Assembly: GCA_946188155.1 (NCBI GenBank) | Contig: CAMHUC010000006.1 | Span: 1 to 64,000 of the forward strand | DNA length: 64,000 bases | Origin: an uncultured bacterium | Lineage (GTDB): Bacteria; Bacteroidota; Bacteroidia; Bacteroidales; Bacteroidaceae | Direction of reading: 5' to 3' | Part shown: positions 27,123 through 36,589 of the stretch, piece after piece | How positions within the stretch are numbered: position 1 is the stretch's first letter | How the letters are laid out: every line of letters starts with the position of its first letter | Notes under the pieces: model-generated | Told to the model about the DNA's origin: nothing | Database searches by the model: none | The model's input: only the letters and a program-made list of their open reading frames with translations | Translations under genes and position numbers: made by a program

Positions 27123-29363
27123 TTATCCCCAATAATCAAGATACGTTTCTTTGAAGTAGTTCATCAAGCTTTCATGCTCCTTACGTAAGTAGCGCATCCA
27201 CCCCTGCTTCACCTCTATATAAGGATTGTGTTTCATGGGGTGTATGCCATAGAGACAAGTGGAGGATGGCAAGTTTGAATCCCTCTCTATTTCCTCTTTC
27301 TCATCCACCTTCATCCAAGCTTTTAACACCTGATATGGAGCGTCCTCCGTCAAAAGGTCAACGGTGTCTTCGAAAACGCCAGCCATAGGATAGTCTTTGA
27401 TAGCATTGAACACCTCTTTTTTGGTAGAGGCCCATGTCAGCTTATCCTCCATTTCCTCCTTCGATTCGTCCATCAGGAATTGGATACATTCGCACAGAGC
27501 ATGCTCCTTTTCTCTCACCTCTTCGTTATCGCCGAGAATCTCCCAACCCACTGCAATCATCATGCAGGCCAGTCTGTCGAATGTGATGATAGTTGGCTGC
27601 GGCGTGAACTGCATAAACTCCACAACAGCCATTAGCAAAAGGAAATCGTAAGACTCCTCTGCAACCTCACTGATACTCCTCAGTTTCCCCTTTGGCACAA
27701 ATGTAGAGATGCTGTCGTATGAAGGTCTCAAAGCCATGCTGGGTTTACTTTCCTGGTCCTCGTTTATCACCTCCCCCTTGTTGTCATACCACTTACCACT
27801 CACCTTCACTCTACATTCAAAGAAGGCGGGAGCGTCAATAATATCTTCTACTAATGCCTCATACTTTACTTCCCTCATCATTATGTTATAGAGCGCAGAG
27901 TTAGGATATGCAACAATCTTCTTATCACCCCTTATCCACACACCACCATCAAACTTCATGGCCTTGATGGTGAAACATTCCTCTTTCATGTTCAGCCGGT
28001 ATAACTTATTCCCTATACGCTTCAATTTCCCATCTGCAGAAAACACCTTGTCACCTTTTCTGTTTTTCAGCGAACACCGCAGATATGAGTTCTCAACGGT
28101 GAAGTCATCAAGACTTACCCCCTGACTTGGCGCATTGTTACGACCAGTATCTGTGCTACCGTCATCCTGTCCGTATGTATATTCTATCAATCCGAGTTTG
28201 GCCAGTCTCATTTTGATTGACACTTCCGTTCGCCCCACTATCTCAGCTATTGTCGCAGCGTCTTTGCCTTGTTTGAAATACAAGGCCACCAGTTCCTCTT
28301 CGTTCTCAGTCCACGGCTTTCCTCTGCGACTTTCAGTTGCAAAGGCTTCTTCTAGTTTAGAAGCTGTAGTTATCTCTTCTTGTTTCGTCTCTTGGATTTC
28401 AGGCGTTTCTTCCTCCTCATCATCAGGTTCAATTAAGGGTGGTTCTACTATTTCTTCTTTCTTCTGATAGTTTCCATGCAACACCTCCACAGCCTCACCA
28501 ATCTTGTCAATCAACTCCATTGCTCCGTCATCACTCATCAGCGCAATCTTCAAGTCCGACAGGAAGTTCTCATAGTCGAATACAAACGATGGCGCAATCT
28601 CGCCCTGCCTGATAGGGCAATTGACTATCTTGTCCAGCAAATCATAAACCGACGGCAATAACTCCTTAAACACCTCCCTCTCACTCCGATGCTTTTTCTG
28701 ATAGGAATAGTATTGCAGGTTCAACTCTATCTGCACATCTTCGCTATACCTATTGAATTGACTGACAAGTTCCTTGTCCGCGCCAGATGCTTCCGTCGCC
28801 TTGTCTTCATTCCCTTGCGAAAGAATCTTCTCGTACTCCGACATCGCCGTAGCTGAATAGTCGATAGTGTTATCCATGCTCTCCGACAGCCTGTCAATCT
28901 CATTCTCCGACAGCGACGTATATGTTTCCAGCAAAACCCTCTTCAGCGAAGACCGTCCTGACGGCAATGTCATCAGGAAATACAAGTCCTCATCAAGTTC
29001 CGCACACCTCACAGAATCATTCAGCTTCGCTTCCGATGGTTTCACATTGTTGTCACGCATAAGGGAGAGAATATCCTCTTGTCCTCTCTTTGGAACGATA
29101 TGCCAGAAACTGTCGTTTTGCAGGTACCAGAAGGGTAGGTAAGCATCCGGATGGAACAGCGGTTCTTTGGGTAATACCCTGTTCCAGACCTTCATGAACA
29201 TCGACTTCAACTTGTCATCATAAAAGATTTCGTTGTTCGTCAGTATATTCTTTTCAAACAACTCGATGACTGTCAACATCAAGACAGCCTTGTGCGGAGA
29301 CTTCCTGCCGTACTTATTGTTTGTCCTCAGATTCTTGAAAGCTTCTGTATAATTCATTGCCAA
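27123..29363 (-). CDS. SBD-like reader with HTH and HNH-associated C-terminal region
   Basis: The 746-residue protein has at residues 1-165 a domain resembling the sulfur-binding domain of ScoMcrA-type enzymes: RKSPHKAVLMLTVIELF, FHPDAYLPFWYLQNDSFWHI and AELDEDLYFLM. A helical middle with an acidic linker (EPDDEEEETPEIQE) follows, then a SANT/HTH-like segment (about 348-395: PWTENEEELVALYF, DAATIAEIVGRTEVSIKMRL). The last 170 residues (FLLLMAVVEFMQFTPQPTII, FDRLACMMIAVGWEIL, ending in IEVKQGWMRYLRKEHESLMN) look like the region that precedes the HNH nuclease in a family of HNH proteins, but the HNH itself is not there. It begins 6 bp after the upstream ATPase stop. A target-recognising effector is plausible; no nuclease motif is visible. 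Confidence 0.65.
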   Translation of the reverse strand: MAMNYTEAFKNLRTNNKYGRKSPHKAVLMLTVIELFEKNILTNNEIFYDDKLKSMFMKVWNRVLPKEPLFHPDAYLPFWYLQNDSFWHIVPKRGQEDILSLMRDNNVKPSEAKLNDSVRCAELDEDLYFLMTLPSGRSSLKRVLLETYTSLSENEIDRLSESMDNTIDYSATAMSEYEKILSQGNEDKATEASGADKELVSQFNRYSEDVQIELNLQYYSYQKKHRSEREVFKELLPSVYDLLDKIVNCPIRQGEIAPSFVFDYENFLSDLKIALMSDDGAMELIDKIGEAVEVLHGNYQKKEEIVEPPLIEPDDEEEETPEIQETKQEEITTASKLEEAFATESRRGKPWTENEEELVALYFKQGKDAATIAEIVGRTEVSIKMRLAKLGLIEYTYGQDDGSTDTGRNNAPSQGVSLDDFTVENSYLRCSLKNRKGDKVFSADGKLKRIGNKLYRLNMKEECFTIKAMKFDGGVWIRGDKKIVAYPNSALYNIMMREVKYEALVEDIIDAPAFFECRVKVSGKWYDNKGEVINEDQESKPSMALRPSYDSISTFVPKGKLRSISEVAEESYDFLLLMAVVEFMQFTPQPTIITFDRLACMMIAVGWEILGDNEEVREKEHALCECIQFLMDESKEEMEDKLTWASTKKEVFNAIKDYPMAGVFEDTVDLLTEDAPYQVLKAWMKVDEKEEIERDSNLPSSTCLYGIHPMKHNPYIEVKQGWMRYLRKEHESLMNYFKETYLDYWG

Positions 29364-29369
29364 TTGCTT

Positions 29370-31334
29370 CTACTTTATCTTGCTTATTGTTGTTTGCATA
29401 GTTGCCAACTTCGTATTGTCAAAAGGCCGTTTCTTTTCTATTCTGTATGCAGTACCCGAAATGGAACTAAGCTTATCTGCATCCACGACCTTTCTTCCAT
29501 CATGACCTTGCGCCAAGTAATCACTTGTCAATATGATCATCTGCCTATTGGTAGCATCAAAGAACTTGTTTTCATTATTCTCATCATAACATGAAACCGA
29601 GTCATTAATGATTAAAGGCATTTCAGTATTATTCTTTTCATTCAACACTTCTCCGATGGACAATAATAGAGACAAAAGATACGCCTTTCTCAGCGAATAA
29701 CTGGGCCTAAATACCCTACAACTATCTGCATCGATAAGAAACGCCTCCACTTGACCATTTTGTGTTTCTACCATTCGTATTAAGCCTGTATAATCATCTG
29801 TGTAGAGGTGCTGCAAGAACATATTGGCCTTGTCCTCTATCGTATTGATGATACGCCTCTTATTTTCATCTCTAGCATTCTTGAAGGCATTGTGAATGTG
29901 CTGAAGTAGTAAAGCCACTTTTGCATAACGAGCGGCATCAGTACCCTCAGACATTTTGCTCAAAGAAAGCCGTGCTTCTTCAAGTCGGTTTACATGTTCC
30001 ATTTTTGCCCGCTTCAGCATGTCAATACGACTTTCTGCTTGGTGTTTCTTATCCAACCAATTTGAGAGATTCTCATAATTGGCAAGAAGTTGCTCTTCAG
30101 TCAAACCATCAGCCTGGGCTAAAAAACGTTTCTTTTGTTCATATTCTGTTTCCAAATTGGCGTCTATTTTTGCCACATCATTATGCAATCGCTCGTTCAA
30201 GGCTATTGTTTCTTTGATTTTCTGAGTTATTTTTGCTATCTCTGCCAAATTCCTTTCAAGTAGTACTTCTTGATTCTGTAGGTCACAGGCAAAGTCGTGT
30301 TTATAAAAGTCAGGTTGGTCAAAATATTCTGATGCCCCCGATTCTAATAGTTTAGCAGCACGTGCAACAGCATTGTTTACCAAATAGTCTGATTCTAATT
30401 TCCTACGTTCTTTTCTTAGTTCATTGACTTTTGCAGAGTACTCTTTTGCAATATTCTTAAAGCCAAGAAGAATCCACATATCAGACAATAGATTGGCATT
30501 ATAATGTTCCCTTATTCGAGCAATACATTCTGAACGTTTTTGTGTTAGGCGCTCAATTTTATGATTTACAGAAACGAGCAGTTTTGAAGCTTCGCTGCCT
30601 TCAAATACACTTTTTAGTAAATTCTCAAAATTTACAGCCTCGTTCTCTTTTTCGTGAATTTCACGCTCAACCTCTGCTAACAAAGCCACTTCAGTATCTA
30701 TAGTCTTTTTCAGAAGCCCCGCTCTGTCAGCATTCTTTTTGTCCATTTTTAGAGCATGGTCACGTGCCCTCTCTGCATTTCTTGTAGCATACTCCATAAA
30801 AGCGAAGTAAGCATCGAAGTCTCTGACATTGCTATGGCTGTTAATAAGGATTTTCATTGCATTAGAGCTTTGCAGCACATTCAAATCACTCCAGCCATTA
30901 AGCATGATAAACTTGCGTATCTCAGATGGCAAGTCCTTATCGAAATATACACCATCCTTCACCGACTGTTCCCTTCCATTGTCGTCTATCAGCGAAAACA
31001 TATAATTAGAGGTCCTGACTTCTCCATCATAAGATTTCGTAAATCGAAAGTGCTTTACAAGAACCTTTTGTCTGCCCTCATGTTCATAAGCCATAGCGAC
31101 TCGAACTTCATCAGAATCATTGGGAAGCAACTCTTCCCAACGTTTCTTAGAAATGAACTTTGTGTCCATCTTGTTGATGCCATCGGTACAGAACAGCCAC
31201 TCTAACGCATCATAGAAAGTAGTTTTCCCATCGCCATTAGCACCTATAATAAGGTTAAGTCCATTTGAGAAAACGAACTCATTGTGCCTGTAGAACAGTC
31301 TAAAGTTTTGTATTTCTACCTTTTGTATAACCAT
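29370..31334 (-). CDS. DndD-like SMC-type ATPase, hookless paralogue
   Basis: The 654-residue protein is a clear paralogue of 31975-34104. It has the RecF/SMC N-terminus IQNFRLFYRHNEFVFSNGLN, Walker A GANGDGKTTFYDALEWLF (about 33-50), long coiled coils (about 165-470) and a C-terminal half with LRKAYLLSLLLSIGEVLNEK, LIINDSVSCYDENNENKFF and MIILTSDYL. It is shorter by about 55 residues in the middle: the zinc-hook CxxC of the paralogue is absent. DndD in DNA phosphorothioation is an SMC-like ATPase thought to open or nick DNA for sulfur insertion. This copy may form a mixed complex with its hooked paralogue. Confidence 0.7.
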   Translation of the reverse strand: MVIQKVEIQNFRLFYRHNEFVFSNGLNLIIGANGDGKTTFYDALEWLFCTDGINKMDTKFISKKRWEELLPNDSDEVRVAMAYEHEGRQKVLVKHFRFTKSYDGEVRTSNYMFSLIDDNGREQSVKDGVYFDKDLPSEIRKFIMLNGWSDLNVLQSSNAMKILINSHSNVRDFDAYFAFMEYATRNAERARDHALKMDKKNADRAGLLKKTIDTEVALLAEVEREIHEKENEAVNFENLLKSVFEGSEASKLLVSVNHKIERLTQKRSECIARIREHYNANLLSDMWILLGFKNIAKEYSAKVNELRKERRKLESDYLVNNAVARAAKLLESGASEYFDQPDFYKHDFACDLQNQEVLLERNLAEIAKITQKIKETIALNERLHNDVAKIDANLETEYEQKKRFLAQADGLTEEQLLANYENLSNWLDKKHQAESRIDMLKRAKMEHVNRLEEARLSLSKMSEGTDAARYAKVALLLQHIHNAFKNARDENKRRIINTIEDKANMFLQHLYTDDYTGLIRMVETQNGQVEAFLIDADSCRVFRPSYSLRKAYLLSLLLSIGEVLNEKNNTEMPLIINDSVSCYDENNENKFFDATNRQMIILTSDYLAQGHDGRKVVDADKLSSISGTAYRIEKKRPFDNTKLATMQTTISKIK

Positions 31335-31356
31335 GGGAAGAACTATCTGTTTTTAA

Positions 31357-31971
31357 CTAATCAATACTTTCCGGACTATCGTCCTGTTCAATGTCTTTGG
31401 CCGTCTTGTCTGTCAATTGCAAGAACATATCAAGGAAGGCTCTGTTGGAAAAGAAGTATCCTTTATTTTCATTTAGCTTTTCTTCCATGACAGAGAAACC
31501 ATAGTTTGCATATTCTTCCATTGTATTCACAAGGGCCGTTACTACTGCTCCTGGTTCAATCACGCCTTTATCAAGGGCAATCCAATCAATATCTGTTTTT
31601 GCAACTAAAGCAATGAAGATATAGGAACGCAGATTCGGATATGCTTTGCGAAATTTCTTGGAGTCCAAATTTCCCCAATACTGTAATGGCTGCCCCAAAC
31701 CTTTCAATTCGCTGGCGTCCTCAGAAAGAGGAATTTTTTTGTTGGCATATAGCCCTATGAAGAATGCCATAATGTATGGTTCGTATCCTGCACCCAGTAT
31801 CTTGCCTTTAGCCCCCGTATTAACAGAAGCACCAACACCATAGTCGGATATTACTCGAATAACACTCTGTTCGTAACGTTTCTCAAATCTTGGATTCCTA
31901 CGCCCCCAGAGGTCAATTAGTTTTTCGTCTTTCTTTACGAACTCTTCTATGTCTTTATAATTCTCTGCCAT
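31357..31971 (-). CDS. Conserved unknown protein between two DndD-like genes
   Basis: I do not recognise this 204-residue protein. It is mostly helical and soluble, without signal peptide or membrane helix. Visible segments are DLWGRRNPRFEKRYEQSVIR, a glycine-rich stretch (GVGASVNTGAKGKILGAGYE), LRSYIFIALVAKTDIDW and MEEYANYGFSVMEEKL. It starts 3 bp after the upstream DndD-like stop and ends 22 bp before the second DndD-like gene, so it is tightly coupled to both. By position it could stand in for DndE, the small DNA-binding partner of DndC-DndD, but there is no sequence match to DndE that I can see. Confidence 0.75.
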   Translation of the reverse strand: MAENYKDIEEFVKKDEKLIDLWGRRNPRFEKRYEQSVIRVISDYGVGASVNTGAKGKILGAGYEPYIMAFFIGLYANKKIPLSEDASELKGLGQPLQYWGNLDSKKFRKAYPNLRSYIFIALVAKTDIDWIALDKGVIEPGAVVTALVNTMEEYANYGFSVMEEKLNENKGYFFSNRAFLDMFLQLTDKTAKDIEQDDSPESID

Positions 31972-31974
31972 ACC

Positions 31975-34104
31975 TTATTTTACTTTAGTAATCATCGTTT
32001 GAATAGTTCCAAGTTTCTTGTCATCAAATGGGCGTTTTTTCTCTATGCGGAATACGCGTCCTTCTATATCCTCTATTCTTGAATGGTCAAGAATTGCTTC
32101 TCCATTACTTCCATCACGTAAGAAGCTCTTTGTTACAATTATCACTTGCTTCTTAAGTCCGCTGATAACTCCAAAGAATTCATTTTCCTTGGTGTCTGTA
32201 AATGATGAAGTTGGAGCATCGAAAAGTAAAGGCAGTTCTGTCTCGTCTCTTTCAGCAGACAGATTGCCAATAGCGAACAAGATAGACATCAAATATGTCG
32301 TCTTTAATGCTGTGTTCGGGTTAAAGATTCTTACGCTGTCGTTATTCATTAAGAATGCCTCTCCCTGTCCGTTTTGCTTTTCTATAATTCGTATAGTACC
32401 TTTAAAGTCATTGGTGTTCAGCTTGGCCAAGAACAGATTAGACTTCTCTTCGATAGCATCAAGCAATCTCCGCTTGTTTTCCTCCTTTGCATTTTTGAAT
32501 GCATTAGAGATTTGCTGAATAATCAAAGCGGTTTTTGCATACATCTCTGCTGCTGTGCCTTCAGAAGTTTTGCTTAGCGACAACTCTGCTTCATCCAGAA
32601 TGGCTCTATGTTGCTCCCTTTGCCGCTTCAATATATCTATTCTGCCCTCTGCCTTTTTCTTCTTATCTATCCAATCCGAGATATTATCGTAATTCGCTAA
32701 GAGTTGTTCTTCGGTTAAACCATCTGCCTGAGCCAGAATCCGTTTCTTTTGTTCAAACTCAGTATTGAGGTTGGCATCTATCTTTTTAATATCGTCATGC
32801 AATCTATTATTGAAAGCTATTGCTTCTTGGATTTTCCTTCTCATTTTAGCAATGTCAGAAAGGTTGTCGTTCAAGGTGGTATCCCGCTTCTGCAACTCGT
32901 CAATGTAGTTGTTCTTATAAAGCGGTTCGATGCCCTCGTCAGCCTTACCTTCTAGTGATGCTTTGTATTCTTGCAGACGTTCGTACATATAGTTCCACGC
33001 TTCAGTACCTTTTTCAGCCTTTCTTCCACAAAATTTACACACTTCTTCGTTTAGCATATCTTCCATTATTTTCCTGCCTGGTATATGGGCAGGTAAGGCA
33101 GTGAATCCTCTTTCTGCCTCCTTTATGGCTTTCTCTACGCCAGCAGTAATAAGGTATTGGTCTTCTAGCTTTTTGCGTTCATTCATTAGGCCATTGACTA
33201 ATGCAGAATACTCTTCAGCAGTATCAACAAAACCCAGTAAAATCCACATGTCATCAAGAAGATTGATAGTATAATTCTCCTTGATTCTACCTGCTGTTTC
33301 TGAGCGTCTTTGGCTCAGTCTTTCTATTCGCTGATTTACTGATTTGAGCAATTTTGAAGCCTCATTGCTTTGTTCAATATTTTTCAGTAGCCCTTCAAAG
33401 TTCTCTGCTTCTCCCTCCTTGATATGTATTTCACGATCTATGTCAGATAACAAACCTTTCTCCTGTTCTATGGTTTTCTTTAGCCCTTTTATCTTATCAG
33501 CATTCTTTTTATCTAGTTTTTGGGCATTGTCTCTTGCTTGCTCTGCATTCTTTGTGGCATATTCCATAAAAGAGAAATACGCTTCAAAATTCTGGACCTC
33601 GCTAAACTCGTCAACAAGTTGTTTCAAGGAGTTTGATTTTTCGAGAATATTCAAATCCTGTTCTCCCTTGAACATGATGAACTTTCGCATTTCAGAAGGA
33701 AGGTCTTTATCAAATGTAACACCGTCTTTAACAATTCGCTCTATACCATTACCTTCTATTAATGAGAATGTGTAGTTGGACGTTGTCACTTCACCATCAA
33801 AGGATTTTGTGAAATGGAACATCTTTTCTAGTACCTTCGTCCTGCCTTTGTGCTCATAAGTCATCGCCACACGCACATCATCAGAATTGTTAGGCATTAA
33901 CTCTTCACTCCTTTTCTTAGAGATATACTTCGTGTCCATTTTGTTGGTTCCGTCTGTACGGAACAACCATTCAAGGGCCTCATAGAAAGTGGTCTTTCCA
34001 TCACCATTTGAACCAATTATCAGATTCAAGCCATTAATGAGCTCAAACGAGTTCTCTCGGTAATAGCTTCTGAAATTCTGTATCTCAATCTTTTGTATAA
34101 TCAT
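31975..34104 (-). CDS. DndD-like SMC-type ATPase with zinc hook
   Basis: The 709-residue ATPase has IQNFRSYYRENSFELINGLN, Walker A GSNGDGKTTFYEALEWLF, coiled coils (about 165-335 and 395-500) flanking a CKFCGRKAE zinc-hook at about 354-357, and a C-terminal half with LKTTYLMSILFAIGNL and LLFDAPTSSFTDTKENEFF as signature/Walker B region. DndD family proteins belong to this SMC/Rad50-like class and work with DndC in DNA phosphorothioation. Its ATG overlaps the stop of the 78-residue protein (ATGA), evidence for translational coupling. A stand-alone RecN/SbcC-type repair ATPase is a less likely reading, given the DndC-like neighbour. Confidence 0.75.
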   Translation of the reverse strand: MIIQKIEIQNFRSYYRENSFELINGLNLIIGSNGDGKTTFYEALEWLFRTDGTNKMDTKYISKKRSEELMPNNSDDVRVAMTYEHKGRTKVLEKMFHFTKSFDGEVTTSNYTFSLIEGNGIERIVKDGVTFDKDLPSEMRKFIMFKGEQDLNILEKSNSLKQLVDEFSEVQNFEAYFSFMEYATKNAEQARDNAQKLDKKNADKIKGLKKTIEQEKGLLSDIDREIHIKEGEAENFEGLLKNIEQSNEASKLLKSVNQRIERLSQRRSETAGRIKENYTINLLDDMWILLGFVDTAEEYSALVNGLMNERKKLEDQYLITAGVEKAIKEAERGFTALPAHIPGRKIMEDMLNEEVCKFCGRKAEKGTEAWNYMYERLQEYKASLEGKADEGIEPLYKNNYIDELQKRDTTLNDNLSDIAKMRRKIQEAIAFNNRLHDDIKKIDANLNTEFEQKKRILAQADGLTEEQLLANYDNISDWIDKKKKAEGRIDILKRQREQHRAILDEAELSLSKTSEGTAAEMYAKTALIIQQISNAFKNAKEENKRRLLDAIEEKSNLFLAKLNTNDFKGTIRIIEKQNGQGEAFLMNNDSVRIFNPNTALKTTYLMSILFAIGNLSAERDETELPLLFDAPTSSFTDTKENEFFGVISGLKKQVIIVTKSFLRDGSNGEAILDHSRIEDIEGRVFRIEKKRPFDDKKLGTIQTMITKVK

Positions 34105-34337
34105 AGAAGATAGTTGTCGTTGATATAGTTAAACACAGTCATATACACTTTTTTCTGGACACTCTCATCAGTAGAACCATCTAAGTTCTTGATGATGCGA
34201 GCCACCGCAGCCACTACCACATTATCAGAATTCATAGCGGTGTACAAATCCTCATATTCCGACTTGTCGTACTCGTAAAGTTCTTGCAGTTTCTTGTCGT
34301 CAAGAACCATGTGTAGCATTCTTTCTTTGTTTGTCAT
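34101..34337 (-). CDS. 78-aa acidic helical protein in defence operon
   Basis: This small protein (MTNKERMLHMVLDDKKLQEL..., ending VFNYINDNYLL) is predicted helical and acidic, with no recognised domain. It is real by context: its ATG overlaps the helicase stop by ATGA and its stop overlaps the DndD-like ATG by ATGA, so it is translationally coupled on both sides. A DndE-like bridging or DNA-binding role is conceivable from its position and size, but the sequence does not show it. Confidence 0.75.
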   Translation of the reverse strand: MTNKERMLHMVLDDKKLQELYEYDKSEYEDLYTAMNSDNVVVAAVARIIKNLDGSTDESVQKKVYMTVFNYINDNYLL

Positions 34338-36580
34338 AATGTATGATTGTTTTTAGTTAGATTCAGTCCATAATGATCGAGCACTTCCCTCAGTTCCAAC
34401 TCTGAGTAGGAAGGATTCTCAGATAGTTGAGAGAAATTGATGACTCGTTTTAGTTCTCCTCTTAGCAGCGACTGCTCCATCCTGTAGCTATCGCTATAAG
34501 GATTGACCTCAGGTGCTACTACCAAGTCATGCAGTTCTGCCATCTTCTTATCTGGGTGCGTTCTGAGCACACGACCTCTGCGCTGTATAAACTGGCGAGG
34601 ATTTCCTGTGCTGGCACAGAAAATAGCCAACTCGCTTCGAGGCACATCAACACCTTCGTCAAGACACTTCATCGAAGTGAGCACATGAAGCCTGCCTGTG
34701 GCAAAGTCGTGCAATATTTCTTCTCGGTCTTGCTGACCAGAGACGAACTTTCTCACCGTCACGTGGTCATCCACCTCTGTTACAACCTTTGTGTAGAGGT
34801 TGATAAGGTGCTCCATATCGTTATCATCACCTATGTCTTCTGATATGTCAAAGTCGTCACCACCTCCTATGTAATCAGGTTTGTTGCCTTCTGGCACATA
34901 AATCAGCGAGTATTTCAAGTTGCCCTTTTCTTGGAAACGCTTCTCGATGATTTCACGGAATGCCTCGATTTTATTCTCCGCTTTGTGGACAATGCGCTTA
35001 CGGGCCAACAGCATCATCTTCAGCTTCTCATCGATGTGGTCGAATTTCTCCTTGTCGTAGTTGAAGTATTTGGCTATACGTTCAGACAGTTCAACGTATG
35101 CATCCATCTCGTCTGGAGTCAGACGCACCAAATGTGGATAGTACATGTACTTGCAGAGTACACCATTCTGTATGGCTTCCTCCATACTGTATTCGTAGGT
35201 ATAGTGCTCTTCAGAACCAAAGAACTTCTTCAGTTTCTGGTTGCCTTCGTCATCAAACTGCCTTTCTGGAGTTGCCGACAATCCTATTCTGCGTAGGTAG
35301 GGAATCTCCTTGAGTCGCTTTACTAAAGAGCCTGAACCCATGTTATGACACTCGTCAGCAATCATGAGTAATCTCCTGCGGTCAAAGCCATTCAATACTT
35401 TGAATACTCTTTCTCTGGAATAAGAGGCGTATGTGGATATGATGATATACGATACTTCCGGATCTTTATCCGTCTTATACTTTTCGTTAAAGGCAACCCG
35501 CTCTACTTCATCTCGCCAAGTGAGATTCTTTGAATATACCTTAATGATGTTGCTGAAGTTAAACTTCCGACATTCCTGTTCCCATTGGTTGACAAGCGTG
35601 ATAGTTGGTACAAGGATAATTGTCTTGTAATACCCTTTCCGTTTGTAAATCTCCAACAGGCAGTTGAGTGACGTGATGGTCTTACCCGTACCTGTTGCCA
35701 TAGCTAACAACCCCTTTTGCCCATTGTTCTTCCAATTCTCAAAAGCGGTTTTCTGATAATCTCGTGGGCCGGAATGATATGGAAACTGTGGTTCAACCAC
35801 TAAGTCTTCGCATACGGCATCTATTTGTTCCTGCCTTTCTTTGATGGCTTTTTCTGCTTTTATCTTTCGCAGTTTTTTCTCTACATCGAGCAGTTCTTCA
35901 ATATCTTTGTCACCAAAGTTCGATTGGATGGCAGAGATAAGGTTTTCTGGCGACAGATACTCGATATTCCGCTTCTTGCCTTTCATGATAGCGTTAAATT
36001 CTTCGCGCTGACTGGCAATACGGTTCTGTACCATCTTGTCAACAGAATCGCTGCGATCTATCTTGATTTCTTCAAGGTTGTTGAATAGTCCGCTGATGGT
36101 AAAGTTGGCAGAGCCAGTAAACGAGGTTATGCTATCTCCATCGCGGAATTGTCCAGACTTGGTATGTGATATGCCTTTCTTGTTGCGAGGCTTGATGATT
36201 CGAATGTCGATACGTTTATCGTAGATGAGGAAAGCAAGGCACTCAAAGAACTGTTGTTGGTACTCGTCAAAGGTCTGGCGCAAGGTTTCAAAGTTAGTCA
36301 GGTCAAAGCAGTCAATCACCCCACCGTGCAATCCTTTGCTAATGGCTTCTTTGTCTTCTTCTGATACGATGTGATTGATGACGAGCCTCATCTTGCCTCC
36401 ATTGGAGATAAATGTAGCGAAACCATCAGCCAGCACGCTGATAGTCGCAGAACTGAAATAGCCCAGTTGTAGGTCAAACTCTTTACTGTTCTCCAAACAG
36501 TCGTTGAAGAACTTCTCTGGCGAGTTATACTCTCCAGGCCTATATGTTCCGTCTTCTGCCCAATCTACTTCGTACAGCAT
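34334..36580 (-). CDS. PLD-domain DEAD/DEAH superfamily 2 helicase
   Basis: The 748-residue protein joins an N-terminal phospholipase-D-like domain (about 1-185, with HTKSGQFRDGDSITSFTGSA as HxK and GSxN motifs) to a superfamily 2 helicase: Walker A MATGTGKTITSLNCLL, box II IADECHNMG, box III GLSATPER, and motifs V/VI KCLDEGVDVPRSEL and QFIQRRGRVLRT. The one-HKD PLD domain may be a nuclease acting as a dimer. Type III restriction, DISARM and Dpd systems use similar helicases. Its context here points to the restriction or target-remodelling side of the cluster. It starts 9 bp after the DndC-like stop. Confidence 0.88.
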   Translation of the reverse strand: MLYEVDWAEDGTYRPGEYNSPEKFFNDCLENSKEFDLQLGYFSSATISVLADGFATFISNGGKMRLVINHIVSEEDKEAISKGLHGGVIDCFDLTNFETLRQTFDEYQQQFFECLAFLIYDKRIDIRIIKPRNKKGISHTKSGQFRDGDSITSFTGSANFTISGLFNNLEEIKIDRSDSVDKMVQNRIASQREEFNAIMKGKKRNIEYLSPENLISAIQSNFGDKDIEELLDVEKKLRKIKAEKAIKERQEQIDAVCEDLVVEPQFPYHSGPRDYQKTAFENWKNNGQKGLLAMATGTGKTITSLNCLLEIYKRKGYYKTIILVPTITLVNQWEQECRKFNFSNIIKVYSKNLTWRDEVERVAFNEKYKTDKDPEVSYIIISTYASYSRERVFKVLNGFDRRRLLMIADECHNMGSGSLVKRLKEIPYLRRIGLSATPERQFDDEGNQKLKKFFGSEEHYTYEYSMEEAIQNGVLCKYMYYPHLVRLTPDEMDAYVELSERIAKYFNYDKEKFDHIDEKLKMMLLARKRIVHKAENKIEAFREIIEKRFQEKGNLKYSLIYVPEGNKPDYIGGGDDFDISEDIGDDNDMEHLINLYTKVVTEVDDHVTVRKFVSGQQDREEILHDFATGRLHVLTSMKCLDEGVDVPRSELAIFCASTGNPRQFIQRRGRVLRTHPDKKMAELHDLVVAPEVNPYSDSYRMEQSLLRGELKRVINFSQLSENPSYSELELREVLDHYGLNLTKNNHTL

Positions 36581-36589
36581 AATAACCTC

